The notes under the pieces: generated by a model | The model's input: only the letters and a program-made list of their open reading frames with translations | Told to the model about the DNA's origin: nothing | Database searches by the model: none | Position numbers and translations under genes: made by a program | NCBI GenBank assembly: GCA_003482905.1 | Contig: DMXM01000016.1 | Location: 56,235-107,956 of the forward strand | Origin: Elusimicrobiota bacterium | Lineage (GTDB): Bacteria > Elusimicrobiota > Elusimicrobia > Elusimicrobiales > UBA9959 | Direction of reading: 5' to 3' | Length of the DNA stretch: 51,722 bases | In this document: positions 26,516 to 34,758 of the stretch, piece by piece | Position numbering within the stretch: position 1 is the first letter of the stretch | Layout: every line of letters begins with the position of its first letter

Positions 26516-27535
26516 ATGCGCGGACCAGAAATTAAAATCCTCCATCTTTCAGCCCTTGCCGCCTGCCTTGCGGCCGCCGCCCTGCTTGGCGCGCAGTGGG
26601 AGCAGAAACTAAAGATACCAGTCCCGGAAGGCGACATCCTGCGCGCCCAGGCGGCGGGCGGGGAGGAGGAAGACTATACCAGCCGCGAAACCCGCACCGA
26701 GAAGGGGACCTCGCAGCGGATCTTCCGCGATGGCGCCGCGCTGAAGGCCGAATACCGCTTTATAAATTTCAACAAGGACCGCGTGGCCATCAGCTTCGGC
26801 ATGACTGGGCGGGATTACAAAAACTACCTGGCCGGCTACGGCTATTCTGACGCGGAACTGTCGGCGCTGCGGGCCTGGAGGGAAAGCGCCAGGCAGGCCG
26901 CCTGGAAGAGCGGGTTTACCAGCGGCGGCAGGCCGGCGGGCGAAAGGGCCATGGCCGAAGTGGAAACCGATTATGATACCCGCCTGCGCGCCCTGCTGCG
27001 CGCGCGGGGGCTGGCGCTGCGCGCCGGCAACCTGGTGGAATGCGACATGCCGGTAATAGTGCGGCGCAACACCGCCCTGCTAAAACCGCTGGCCCTGGCT
27101 TTTCAGAAGATCTCCTCGGAACGCGGCTATTCCGATGAGGAACTGGTCGGCGCGGCCCTGTCCCTGGTACAGACCGCGGTGCGCTACAAGATCCCCCCCG
27201 TCGTAGAGAACGGCCTGCACACAGGCGGCCTGCTGCCGCCGGCGCGGGCGCTGCTTTCCGGCTGGGGAGACTGCGACACCAAAACCGGGCTGCTGGCCTC
27301 TATTCTCGGCAACTGGAACACTTTGCGCATGGTGGGCATAGCGGTGCCTGGCCATTACCTTATGGCTATACGCCGCCTGCCGGGCAAAGGGGACGTTTTT
27401 GTAAGGTACGAGGGGCTGGAGTATGTTCTTGTGGAACCAGCCGGCCCGGCCTGGCTGGAACCCGGCACGGTAGGTACGGCCACTACGGCCCTGCTTGCCG
27501 GGGCCGACGGCTACCAGGTGGAGCCGTTTTTCTAA
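26516..27535 (+). CDS. Exported transglutaminase-like (papain-fold) protein
   Basis: 339 aa. A hydrophobic N-terminal segment (about 8-25) acts as signal or anchor. The C-terminal third has Cys253 (SGWGDCDTKTGLLASIL), His280 (VPGHYLMAI) and an acidic residue Glu307 (VLVEPAG), in the order expected of a transglutaminase-like catalytic triad. Members are mostly peptidases or cross-linkers; substrate unknown. It follows the WYL regulator by 7 nt and precedes the DUF350 gene by 30 nt. Confidence 0.72.
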   Translation: MRGPEIKILHLSALAACLAAAALLGAQWEQKLKIPVPEGDILRAQAAGGEEEDYTSRETRTEKGTSQRIFRDGAALKAEYRFINFNKDRVAISFGMTGRDYKNYLAGYGYSDAELSALRAWRESARQAAWKSGFTSGGRPAGERAMAEVETDYDTRLRALLRARGLALRAGNLVECDMPVIVRRNTALLKPLALAFQKISSERGYSDEELVGAALSLVQTAVRYKIPPVVENGLHTGGLLPPARALLSGWGDCDTKTGLLASILGNWNTLRMVGIAVPGHYLMAIRRLPGKGDVFVRYEGLEYVLVEPAGPAWLEPGTVGTATTALLAGADGYQVEPFF

Positions 27536-27565
27536 GCGGGGGATATAAATTAATCCGGAGGAAGA

Positions 27566-28105
27566 ATGTTCAATACAAGACTGATAGTAAGTATTTTCGA
27601 GTTCCTGCTGGCTGTGGTGATGTCGGGGCTTATCATATCGCTTACCTACCGGGTGTTCATAAAGGCCAACCCGGACTTCGACATGGAAGCGGAGATCAAG
27701 AAGGGCAACGCGGCGGTGGGCACGCTGGTGGCGGCCATATTGTTCGCGGCCTCCATGATATTGCAGAAAGGGCTGGGGTCGGTGGTGAGCATGTTCCGCA
27801 TGCATGTCTCGGCGCCCGGAGAAAGCACGCTGGGGCTGGGCAAACTGGCCCTGCTGTCGGCGGCCCACCTGGGGCTTTCCATGCTGCTGGCCGTTATAAC
27901 CATCTCCGTTACGCTGCGGCTGTTCGGCCGCCTGGTGCGCAGCCTGCACGCCGGGCAGGAACTGGAGAAAGGCAATATGGCGGTGGGCATAGTGCTGGCG
28001 GGGGTGGTGCTGGTAGCGGCGCTTTATGTGGGCGAGGGCGTCAGCGCCATCTCCAAAGCCCTGGTCCCCCAGCCCTCCATAGGGCAGATAGAGATAATGC
28101 GGTAG
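27566..28105 (+). CDS. DUF350 membrane protein (duplicated domain)
   Basis: 179 aa with GGAGGA before ATG. Two repeats, each with paired membrane helices and the signature KGNxAVG (EIKKGNAAVGTLVAA; ELEKGNMAVGIVLAG); about four helices in total. DUF350 proteins are small inner-membrane proteins without a known reaction. Probably cotranscribed with the gene upstream. Confidence 0.82.
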   Translation: MFNTRLIVSIFEFLLAVVMSGLIISLTYRVFIKANPDFDMEAEIKKGNAAVGTLVAAILFAASMILQKGLGSVVSMFRMHVSAPGESTLGLGKLALLSAAHLGLSMLLAVITISVTLRLFGRLVRSLHAGQELEKGNMAVGIVLAGVVLVAALYVGEGVSAISKALVPQPSIGQIEIMR

Positions 28106-28137
28106 CAGAAATTCCCTCAGAACCATAAAAAATGCCG

Positions 28138-28171
28138 AGACGAACGCGACACTACGGTGTCGCGTTCGTCT
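28138..28171 (+). terminator. Hairpin terminator after the DUF350 gene
   Basis: AGACGAACGCGACAC (28138-28152) pairs exactly with 28157-28171, loop TACG. The U-run is poor (GTTATG), so termination strength is uncertain. Confidence 0.65.
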
Positions 28172-28185
28172 GTTATGCTATTGGC

Positions 28186-28380
28186 ATGACAAACAAGAAC
28201 AAACAATCATTATTCAGCGCCCGGGCTGTGCTGCCGGGCCTGGGAGCCGGGGCGCGGCTGCGCCTCTACACGCTGGGGCTCGGCGCGGACAGGGAAATGC
28301 TGTTCTCCATGCGGCTCTGGTACGCGGCCGCTCAAAGGCAGGAGCGGCTGGCGCGCTGCGCGGCTTATCCCGCGCAATAG
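28186..28380 (+). CDS. Small unrecognised protein
   Basis: 64 aa from ATG 28186, no Shine-Dalgarno. Sequence is rich in Leu, Ala and Arg (AGARLRLYTLGLGADREML) with no family recognised. It starts just after a hairpin and ends 21 nt before the next ORF. Support is only position and codon-like composition. Confidence 0.35.
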   Translation: MTNKNKQSLFSARAVLPGLGAGARLRLYTLGLGADREMLFSMRLWYAAAQRQERLARCAAYPAQ

Positions 28381-28401
28381 GCTGGCATACAAGGGGGGCT
28401 T

Positions 28402-28674
28402 ATGAGCTGGAACATTAAGGACTGGATGTGCGGCGGCTACCGCGCCGAGCGCGAGGACGGGGAGATGGTTTTTATCTACCGGCGGCCTTCGTGGGGGACC
28501 GGGCTTTGCGGGGCGCGGGTTTTTTTTGAGCTGCGCTGCCGCGGCAGTCTTGTAGGCCGCATCAGCGCCGAGGGGTCCTGGCGGCCGCAGGTGCTGGCGC
28601 AATGGCTGGCCGAAGCGGACCGCCCCCTCAACGAGTCTGACCTCCTTGAAATTACGGCCGCGCTTAAACTGTGA
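28402..28674 (+). CDS. Small unrecognised protein
   Basis: 90 aa; AAGGGGGGC precedes ATG. Contains MSWNIKDWMCGGYRAERED and a C-terminal helix (LNESDLLEITAALKL). No family recognised. The good ribosome site and balanced composition favour a real gene; neighbours give no hint of function. Confidence 0.6.
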   Translation: MSWNIKDWMCGGYRAEREDGEMVFIYRRPSWGTGLCGARVFFELRCRGSLVGRISAEGSWRPQVLAQWLAEADRPLNESDLLEITAALKL

Positions 28675-28702
28675 GCTTATTGCCTGCTATAATTGAACAA
28701 GG

Positions 28703-29536
28703 ATGAAGAAACCTTTCAGGCGGGCTTTTATCGAAATTACCAACGAGTGCAACCTCGCCTGCGGTTTCTGTGCCTCCTCGTCCAGGCCCAAGTCGGCCAT
28801 GTCCCTGAAAACCTTTGAAAGCGCGGCGGCGCAGGCGGGGAATATTGCGGCGGTCATTTTCCCCCACCTGCTTGGCGAACCCTTCATGCACCCCCGCTTC
28901 CCGGAGATCCTGGCGGCGTGCTCCCGCCTGGGGCTCAAAGTGAACCTGGTGACCAACGGCCTGCTGCTGGATAAGTTCGGCCCCGGTATTTTCAGCGAGA
29001 AATGCCTTGGGCAGGTTTCTATCTCTCTGCACGCTTTATCGGGGCTGCCCTCCGCCCTTGGCGGCAAAAGTCTGCTCCGGCTTGTTGAATTCGCGCGGCA
29101 GGGGCCGCCGGGGCCCATTGTCAGCTTTCGTCTGCGCGGAAACCCGGGCGACGCCTTTATTAAGGAAACAAAGGCTTTTTTACTGGGAGCTTTGGCGGAG
29201 GACGGAAAAGGCGAGCGGGTGCGGGACGGGCTTAAGCTGCGCGAAGGCGTGTATTTGAATTTCGGGACCATTTTCGACTGGCCCGGCGGGCCGGGCGGAA
29301 AAGCGAAAACGGGCTGCCTGGGGCTGCGGCATCATTTCGGGATACTGAGCGACGGGCGTGTGGTGCCGTGCTGCGCCGATTTCGACGGGGCGCTGGCGCT
29401 GGGCAATATTAAGGAAAGGCCGCTGGCCGAGATCCTTTCCGGCCCCGCGGCGAAGGCCCTGCGCGACAGCATTGCGGGCAGGACGCCTATGCCCGCTTAC
29501 TGCGCCTCTTGCGGCTTCACAGCTCCGGACAGTTGA
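28703..29536 (+). CDS. Radical SAM/SPASM domain protein
   Basis: 277 aa. Cys16, Cys20, Cys23 (NECNLACGFC) bind the SAM cluster; the C-terminal SPASM-like region has Cys205, Cys223, Cys224, Cys267 and Cys270 (SDGRVVPCCADFDG, YCASCGF), enough for one or two auxiliary clusters. The family includes peptide-modifying and anaerobic sulfatase-maturing enzymes; no peptide substrate gene is evident nearby. TATAAT (28688-28693) ends 9 nt before ATG with no real Shine-Dalgarno. Confidence 0.88.
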   Translation: MKKPFRRAFIEITNECNLACGFCASSSRPKSAMSLKTFESAAAQAGNIAAVIFPHLLGEPFMHPRFPEILAACSRLGLKVNLVTNGLLLDKFGPGIFSEKCLGQVSISLHALSGLPSALGGKSLLRLVEFARQGPPGPIVSFRLRGNPGDAFIKETKAFLLGALAEDGKGERVRDGLKLREGVYLNFGTIFDWPGGPGGKAKTGCLGLRHHFGILSDGRVVPCCADFDGALALGNIKERPLAEILSGPAAKALRDSIAGRTPMPAYCASCGFTAPDS

Positions 29537-29568
29537 TTTTGCTCAACTGGTTTATGTAGTATTTTTAT

Positions 29569-30855
29569 ATGAAAGCGGCCGCTCTTATTTTTTGTCTGTT
29601 CATGCCCGCGGCGGCTTTCTGCCAGGTTCCCTGGTACGCGCCCCGGCCCGGGTTTCAAATTCAGTTACCCGAGGTTGAACCTCCCGGCTTTGAACAGCCG
29701 GCGGACCCGCTGGACGCCTGCCCTAAGCTTAACAGGCTTAAGGCCGGCGAAGGCTACGCCGACGCGCCGGCGGTGAGGGAAGTCACCGAGGTGGACGCCG
29801 TGACCCTGCCACTGCCCGAGGACGACCTGGAACGCGCGGGGATAATTGAGGTCCTGAGGACGAACCAGGATTACTGGAACGCCCGCCCCGACACGGCCAG
29901 GATACAGTTGGGCCGGGATTCATACGACGCGCCGCGTCTGCGCCGCACCATAAGCTCCCTGCTCGAGATCTTCTCCTCCGAACTGGCCGGGCCCGAACTT
30001 CTTAAAGCCCTGAGGGACCGGTTCAGGGTATACCGCGCCTCGGCGGACGACGGGACCGGCAAGACGGTTATAACCGGCTACTATGAGGCCGAGATAAAAG
30101 TATCCAAAACCCACGACACCGAGCATAAATACGCCATCCATCTTAAACCGGCTGACCTGGTAAAGACTACCCCGGCCATGGGGGCGGATTTCGACTACGG
30201 CCGTTACGACGCGGCCGGCAAGCTGGTGCCGCACTACTCCCGGGCTGAAATACACGCCGGCGCCCTGGCGGGCCGGGGACTGGAACTGGTCTGGTCCGCG
30301 CACCCCTCGCAGATAATGCTGCTGCAGATACAGGGTTCGGGCGTGCTGCGCTTTGAGGACGGGGACTATATGCGCGCCGGCTTCGACGGCGCCAACGGGC
30401 ATCCCTTCCGCAGCGTGCAGAAGATCCTTATAGACTGCGGCGAGCTCCCGGGAATGTCGTTCAAGGATTTTATCAAGTACCTGGCGGCCCAGGGGCCGCG
30501 CGAGGAACGCCTGGCGGACCTTAACCCACGCTATGTTTATTTCCAGGCCAGGGATAAAGACAGCCGGCCTTACGGGGCTATCGGACGGGCGCTCACCCCG
30601 GGGCGCTCCGTGGCGGTGGACCCCAAGTATGTGCCGCTCGGGTTATTCGGCCTGCTTAAGTCGCGCCGTCCCGTGGCGCAGGGCGACGCCCTGGGCTTCA
30701 GGGATTTCAGCCGCTTCATTTCCACTCACGACACCGGCTCGGCCATACGCGGCCCAGGCCGCGTGGACCTATTCTGGGGCGCCGGCGCCGCGGCGGAAAC
30801 CGAGGCCTCCTCCATGAAAGCCGCCGGCGAGATCTATTTTCTTATAGAGAAATAG
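29569..30855 (+). CDS. mltA: Membrane-bound lytic transglycosylase MltA
   Basis: 428 aa. Signal peptide about 1-18, no lipobox. The MltA domain (TGYYEAEIKVSK, HPSQIMLLQIQGSG) is followed by a 3D domain with the catalytic-Asp motif STHDTGSAIRGPGRVDLFWG. It cleaves the MurNAc-GlcNAc bond of peptidoglycan in the periplasm. TTGATT-18-TAGTAT ends 6 nt before ATG, suggesting a leaderless message. Confidence 0.93.
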   Translation: MKAAALIFCLFMPAAAFCQVPWYAPRPGFQIQLPEVEPPGFEQPADPLDACPKLNRLKAGEGYADAPAVREVTEVDAVTLPLPEDDLERAGIIEVLRTNQDYWNARPDTARIQLGRDSYDAPRLRRTISSLLEIFSSELAGPELLKALRDRFRVYRASADDGTGKTVITGYYEAEIKVSKTHDTEHKYAIHLKPADLVKTTPAMGADFDYGRYDAAGKLVPHYSRAEIHAGALAGRGLELVWSAHPSQIMLLQIQGSGVLRFEDGDYMRAGFDGANGHPFRSVQKILIDCGELPGMSFKDFIKYLAAQGPREERLADLNPRYVYFQARDKDSRPYGAIGRALTPGRSVAVDPKYVPLGLFGLLKSRRPVAQGDALGFRDFSRFISTHDTGSAIRGPGRVDLFWGAGAAAETEASSMKAAGEIYFLIEK

Positions 30856-30861
30856 CGCGGC

Positions 30862-30899
30862 CACTTGACAAACCATCTCCCCTATTGACTTGTCAAGTG
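30862..30899. repeat. 10-bp inverted repeat upstream of the small RNA promoter
   Basis: CACTTGACAA (30862-30871) and TTGTCAAGTG (30890-30899) are exact complements, 18 nt apart. No U-run follows, so it may be an operator for the adjacent promoter rather than the MltA terminator. TTGACA also occurs inside each arm. Confidence 0.5.
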
Positions 30900-30907
30900 T
30901 GCACCCC

Positions 30908-30935
30908 TTGACAAATAAAAATTATCTGCTATACT
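30908..30935 (+). promoter_or_regulatory. Consensus promoter with no ORF behind it
   Basis: TTGACA (30908-30913), 16-nt spacer, TATACT (30930-30935). Predicted start about 30942. No plus-strand protein gene follows within 4 kb. Confidence 0.85.
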
Positions 30936-30941
30936 ATTTCT

Positions 30942-31024
30942 GGAGCGGAACACCTTATCGACGGTTGCTTTCCGCTCCTTACTTTGAGGGAGACAGCGCG
31001 GGCAAGTGCCCGCGTTGTCATTTA
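30942..31024 (+). ncRNA. Candidate small RNA
   Basis: From the predicted start, GGAGCGGAA (30942-30950) pairs with TTCCGCTCC (30970-30978) around an 18-nt loop; a linker follows, then a 12-bp terminator-like stem (30992-31003 with 31008-31019, one G-U pair, loop AAGT) and ATTTAT. There is no ORF with a ribosome site. It does not show the SRP, 6S, tmRNA or RNase P hallmarks. The U-run is weak, and transcription may continue into element E2. Confidence 0.6.
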
Positions 31025-31039
31025 TATGGGGGCGGACAA

Positions 31040-31174
31040 GGCGTGGACAAGGGGGCCGGGGTAGCAAAACCGTGTCGGAGGCCCGAGCTTGCATAAGCGC
31101 GAGGGCCGAGACGCGGAAGCGCGCGCACGGTGTGCGCGACGCTGTTTTTGCGTTCCGGCCCCCTTGGCCGCGCC
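31040..31174. repeat. Palindromic intergenic element E2
   Basis: Left arm 31040-31069 pairs with 31145-31174 using four G-U pairs, one bulge and one mismatch. The core 31070-31144 shares GCTTGCATAAGCG and the exact 22-base block 31118-31139 (GCGCGCGCACGGTGTGCGCG and flanks) with E1, although the arms have a different sequence. It lies between the small RNA candidate and the rlmB stop. Confidence 0.85.
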
Positions 31175-31184
31175 GGCCCCTTAA

Positions 31185-31913
31185 CTAGAGTTTCTTAGAA
31201 AGCTCGTAGAAGACTATGGCGGCGGCGTTGCCGGCGTTGAGGCTTTCTACGCCGCCTTTCTGGGGGATGGACACCATCATGTCGCAGTGTTCGCGCGTCT
31301 TCTGATGCAGGCCTTCGCCCTCGGAACCTATTATAACGAAAGCCGGCAGCGTAAAATCCACGGTGGGCAGCGCCTTGCCCTTCATGTCCAGGCCGTAGAC
31401 CCAGAACCCCTTTTCCTTCAGCTTTATAATAGTCTGATTCAGGTTCACTATCTCAATAACGTTGATCCGCTCGGCAGCGCCAGAGGCGGTCTTCTGCGCC
31501 GCCGCGTTCATGGTGGCGGAGCGGCGCTCGGGCAGAAGCACCGTGGTAACGCCCAGGCAGGCCGCGGACCTGATTATAGCCCCCAGGTTCATGGGATCTG
31601 TTATGCCGTCCAGGGCCACCCAGACCGTCTTCTTCAGGTCTTTCTCGCGCCCCAGCGCGTCCTCCACGGTCATCTTACCGGCCGGCTCGGCCTCGAGCAG
31701 CACGCCCTGGTGGTTCCCCCCGGCGGCCAGCTTCTCCAGCGCCGCGGGGGCACAGAATTCCACTTTCACGCCGTTCTTGCGCGCCAGACCGGCCAGATCG
31801 TTCACCCGCTGGCTCTTTTCATTGCGGGAGATCAGCAGCCGCACGACCCTGCGCCGGCCGGCCTTCAGGATCTCTTCAGCCGTGTTTATTCCGTATAAGA
31901 TTTCAGTGGCCAT
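31185..31913 (-). CDS. rlmB: 23S rRNA 2'-O-methyltransferase, TrmH/RlmB family
   Basis: 242 aa. N-terminal L30e-like substrate-binding domain (LYGINTAEEILKAGRR, NHQGVLLEAEP) and C-terminal SPOUT domain with the three knot motifs: NLGAIIRSAACLG, IIGSEGEGL, ESLNAGNAAAIVFYEL. It methylates G2251-type ribose in 23S rRNA. GGGGAG precedes ATG; its first 11 nt overlap the end of pfkA. Confidence 0.93.
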   Translation of the reverse strand: MATEILYGINTAEEILKAGRRRVVRLLISRNEKSQRVNDLAGLARKNGVKVEFCAPAALEKLAAGGNHQGVLLEAEPAGKMTVEDALGREKDLKKTVWVALDGITDPMNLGAIIRSAACLGVTTVLLPERRSATMNAAAQKTASGAAERINVIEIVNLNQTIIKLKEKGFWVYGLDMKGKALPTVDFTLPAFVIIGSEGEGLHQKTREHCDMMVSIPQKGGVESLNAGNAAAIVFYELSKKL

Positions 31914-33015
31914 TTTCTCCCCGCTTTGCGATCCTGGAATTTCCGAAACTGGTCCCCACGGCCTGCGCGGTCCGCACTTCCTGCGACTTGGGAGACACGC
32001 GGCGCAACTTGCCTACCGCCTCCGCTATGCTCACGCTGGTAAAACCGAAATCGCGGAACGAAACCATTTGGCCGAACTGTTTTTTAGCCAGCAGCTCCGC
32101 CGCTTTCACGCCGAAGCCTGTGGCCAGCCAGCGGTCGAAGGGGGTGGGCTCGCCGCCGCGCTGCACATGGCCAAGCACCACAACGCGGCTCTCCAGCCCC
32201 GTCTTGCCTTCCAGCAGCTCGGCTATTTTGTACGACACCCCGCCCAGCCGCAGCGGGTCGGGCGATCCTTTTACAACCTTGGTGACGGTCAATTCGCCCT
32301 TCTCGGGCCTGGCGCCCTCGGCCGCCACTATGATGGAGAATTTTTTACCGTGCCGCTTTCGCTCCAGCACCGCGGCCACTATATCTTCGGCGCGGTAGGG
32401 GATCTCGGGCAGCAGTATAATGTCCCCGCCGCCGGCTATGCCCGCGCGCAGGGCTATCCACCCGGCGTAGCGGCCCATGGTCTCCACTATCATCACGCGG
32501 TTATGCGACTCGGCGGTGGTGTGCACCCTGTCCACGGCCTCGGTCGCCACTTTCAGCGCCGAGTCGAAACCAAAAGTCACGTCCGTGGCGGACAGATCGT
32601 TGTCTATGGTCTTGGGCACGCCTATAACCGGCATGCCCCGTTTATAAAGCTGCTGCGCCATGGTAAGTGTGCCGTCGCCGCCTATGGCCACCAGCGCGCC
32701 GAGACCCAGGTCCTTGAAATTTTTAAATGCCAGCTTTGAAAGGTCCCTCGACTTTTCGGCCGAACCCAGCGGCGGCAGGGTATAGGCGAAGGGGTTGGCC
32801 GTATTGGAGGTACCCAGGATGGTGCCGCCCCGGATTATGATGCCGGAGACGTCGCGGTCGCCCAGCTCCACAAAATCTTTTTCCACCAGGCCGCGGTAAC
32901 CGTCCCTGAAACCGATAACCTCCCAGCCGAAGCGCAGCGCAGACTTGGTAACGCCGCGCACCACGGCGTTGAGGCCGGGGCAATCCCCTCCGCCGGTAAG
33001 AATGCCGATTTTCAT
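31903..33015 (-). CDS. pfkA: 6-phosphofructokinase (group III type)
   Basis: 370 aa. ILTGGGDCPGLNAVVRG binds phosphate; AIGGDGTL and VPKTIDNDL form the active site; ETMGRYAGWIAL binds F6P. Gly at the position of E. coli Gly104 (GGDGT) points to ATP, while Lys in PKTIDND is typical of group III and PPi-type enzymes, so the donor is probably ATP but not certain. AGGAGT precedes ATG. It overlaps rlmB. The C-terminus has a charged ~30-residue tail. Confidence 0.92.
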   Translation of the reverse strand: MKIGILTGGGDCPGLNAVVRGVTKSALRFGWEVIGFRDGYRGLVEKDFVELGDRDVSGIIIRGGTILGTSNTANPFAYTLPPLGSAEKSRDLSKLAFKNFKDLGLGALVAIGGDGTLTMAQQLYKRGMPVIGVPKTIDNDLSATDVTFGFDSALKVATEAVDRVHTTAESHNRVMIVETMGRYAGWIALRAGIAGGGDIILLPEIPYRAEDIVAAVLERKRHGKKFSIIVAAEGARPEKGELTVTKVVKGSPDPLRLGGVSYKIAELLEGKTGLESRVVVLGHVQRGGEPTPFDRWLATGFGVKAAELLAKKQFGQMVSFRDFGFTSVSIAEAVGKLRRVSPKSQEVRTAQAVGTSFGNSRIAKRGENGH

Positions 33016-33024
33016 CTAAAACTC

Positions 33025-34668
33025 CTAGAATAACGACGGATAGACCGGGTCCTTTTCCCTGGAGATCACGTAAAGCACGGCCGCCAGTATCTGCGCCGGG
33101 TGGCCCAGGCGGGCAAAAGCGAAGTCCATGTGCAACTGGAAGCGGTTAGCCGAGGACGGGTCGAGAAAGACGAAGCCCGCGCGCCGCTCGTCGACAAAAA
33201 CGCCGTAATGGGAGCGGAGCGCCCCGCCCAGGCTGCCGAACAGCATGCGCAGCACGCGGCCTTTGGGAAAATCGTCGCGTATCTGGAACAGAGCCCTGTT
33301 CTCCATGTCTATAAATTCCCAGCGGCGCTCCATAAAACCGCCCTTGCGCACAAGGCGGCCCACTTCATTGCCGGCCTCGTCCTTGATAAGGCCGTAAACA
33401 ATTTCCGGCCGCACTTCCATCAGCAGCGAAGACTGCGCGTCGTAGAGCCGCAGCGGGCGTTTTTCACTGAAATACATCACGGCGCCTATTATGACCGGCG
33501 CGGCAAAGAGGATCTCAGGCAGCGAGGCTAATACACGGCCCAGCGGCAGCAGCAGCAGGGCATTGACCACCATATCCCCCATACCCAGGAAGGCCAGCAG
33601 GCTCCAGGCCATGTGGAAGAAAAGGCAGCCGTAAATTCCCCCGGCCAGGTAAGGCCCGTATTCGTAAGGGTAGTCGGCCAGCAGCAGCTGTCTCTGCCGG
33701 GTCAATATATTATAAGTGACATCGTTGACCGTGGACGCCCGGGAAACCACGAAAGGAAAAAAGAAGTCCGGAGGCACTTCGGCGGGAGGCGGCGGGAGCC
33801 TGGGGTTCCGGTAGGCGGAAGCTATCGACCTGGCCGCGAAGGCCCCAACCGCCCACACGCCGGCAAGAACGCCCCACGCCAGCAGCGGCAGCGGGCGGCG
33901 CGGCAGATAGGGTGGCGGGCCGGATGGGCCGCTATCCTGGGCGAGACTGGCCATAAAACCCTGCTCCACGGCTCCGGAAACCGGGGAAGTGGCCGGCACC
34001 GCGGCGGCGGTTTTTTCTTCGGAGGGGGCGAAGGCTTCGGTAAAAATAGAGCTGGAGATTTCCACCCCTGCGGCGGGAACGTCCGCCTCCCCGTCCCTGA
34101 AGATCTGTGTGGAGAAATCCTCTTCCTCTCTTGCCCCTTCCTCTTCGCCGGCCCCGCCGCGGCGCATGACTTTTATCTTTTTGGACCTGGGCGTATGTGT
34201 TTTTTCTCCCGGCCTGCGCACGCTGGCGAGCACGCCGCGGAAATCGCCCTCATTCATACCGCTGGCGGAAACGGCATACGAGGCGCCGTTATAGGTAAAG
34301 AACGCTATATACGCCTGCGCGCCCATGGATTCGTAATTCGTGTAGTAGGCGTTGGAGACGCCGTGCAGGCTGACTTGCTTTACTTCGGCGGAAAGGCTTT
34401 TCCCCCTGAAGCGCAGGGACTCCACCTGCTCTTTTATGCGCGCCTTAAGATAGTAGTCGCCCAGTTCAGAATCCTGCCTGGAGAACTCCACGAAGAACCT
34501 GCCTTTTTCCAGCTTAAGGGTGACGGCCGGGTCGTCGCTTTCCCCGGCGTTCCAGCCGGCGTGAAAATCCACGGCTATAACTCCGTCCTTATCCTTAAAC
34601 TCGCCCGCGAAGGCGCATAGAGGCAAAGCAAGGAGCAGGGCAGCGCGGAGAAAGATGGTTTTTTTCAT
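33025..34668 (-). CDS. Exported/membrane protein of unknown function
   Basis: 547 aa from ATG 34668. Signal peptide (MKKTIFLRAALLLALPLCAFA), a periplasmic domain about 20-150, a Glu/Lys-rich linker about 150-245, then several membrane helices (about 265-285, 335-360, 370-395) and a C-terminal soluble domain about 400-547 (YGLIKDEAGNEVGRLVRKGG, WEFIDMENRALFQIRDD) that recalls LURP/scramblase-like beta sheets, a weak impression. No Shine-Dalgarno is seen. It ends 9 nt before pfkA. Confidence 0.7.
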   Translation of the reverse strand: MKKTIFLRAALLLALPLCAFAGEFKDKDGVIAVDFHAGWNAGESDDPAVTLKLEKGRFFVEFSRQDSELGDYYLKARIKEQVESLRFRGKSLSAEVKQVSLHGVSNAYYTNYESMGAQAYIAFFTYNGASYAVSASGMNEGDFRGVLASVRRPGEKTHTPRSKKIKVMRRGGAGEEEGAREEEDFSTQIFRDGEADVPAAGVEISSSIFTEAFAPSEEKTAAAVPATSPVSGAVEQGFMASLAQDSGPSGPPPYLPRRPLPLLAWGVLAGVWAVGAFAARSIASAYRNPRLPPPPAEVPPDFFFPFVVSRASTVNDVTYNILTRQRQLLLADYPYEYGPYLAGGIYGCLFFHMAWSLLAFLGMGDMVVNALLLLPLGRVLASLPEILFAAPVIIGAVMYFSEKRPLRLYDAQSSLLMEVRPEIVYGLIKDEAGNEVGRLVRKGGFMERRWEFIDMENRALFQIRDDFPKGRVLRMLFGSLGGALRSHYGVFVDERRAGFVFLDPSSANRFQLHMDFAFARLGHPAQILAAVLYVISREKDPVYPSLF

Positions 34669-34758
34669 AAAAAACGGTGACAGACACAATGATATTTATT
34701 ATTAATTATCAAGTATAGGAAATTATCCCGGTCAAAGTCACTTTCCGCATTCAGCCTG

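Noticed and set aside
30942..31024. Known housekeeping RNA (SRP RNA, 6S RNA, tmRNA)
   Set aside because: Length and sequence lack the SRP tetraloop motif, the 6S open bubble layout and any tmRNA tag or tRNA-like ends.
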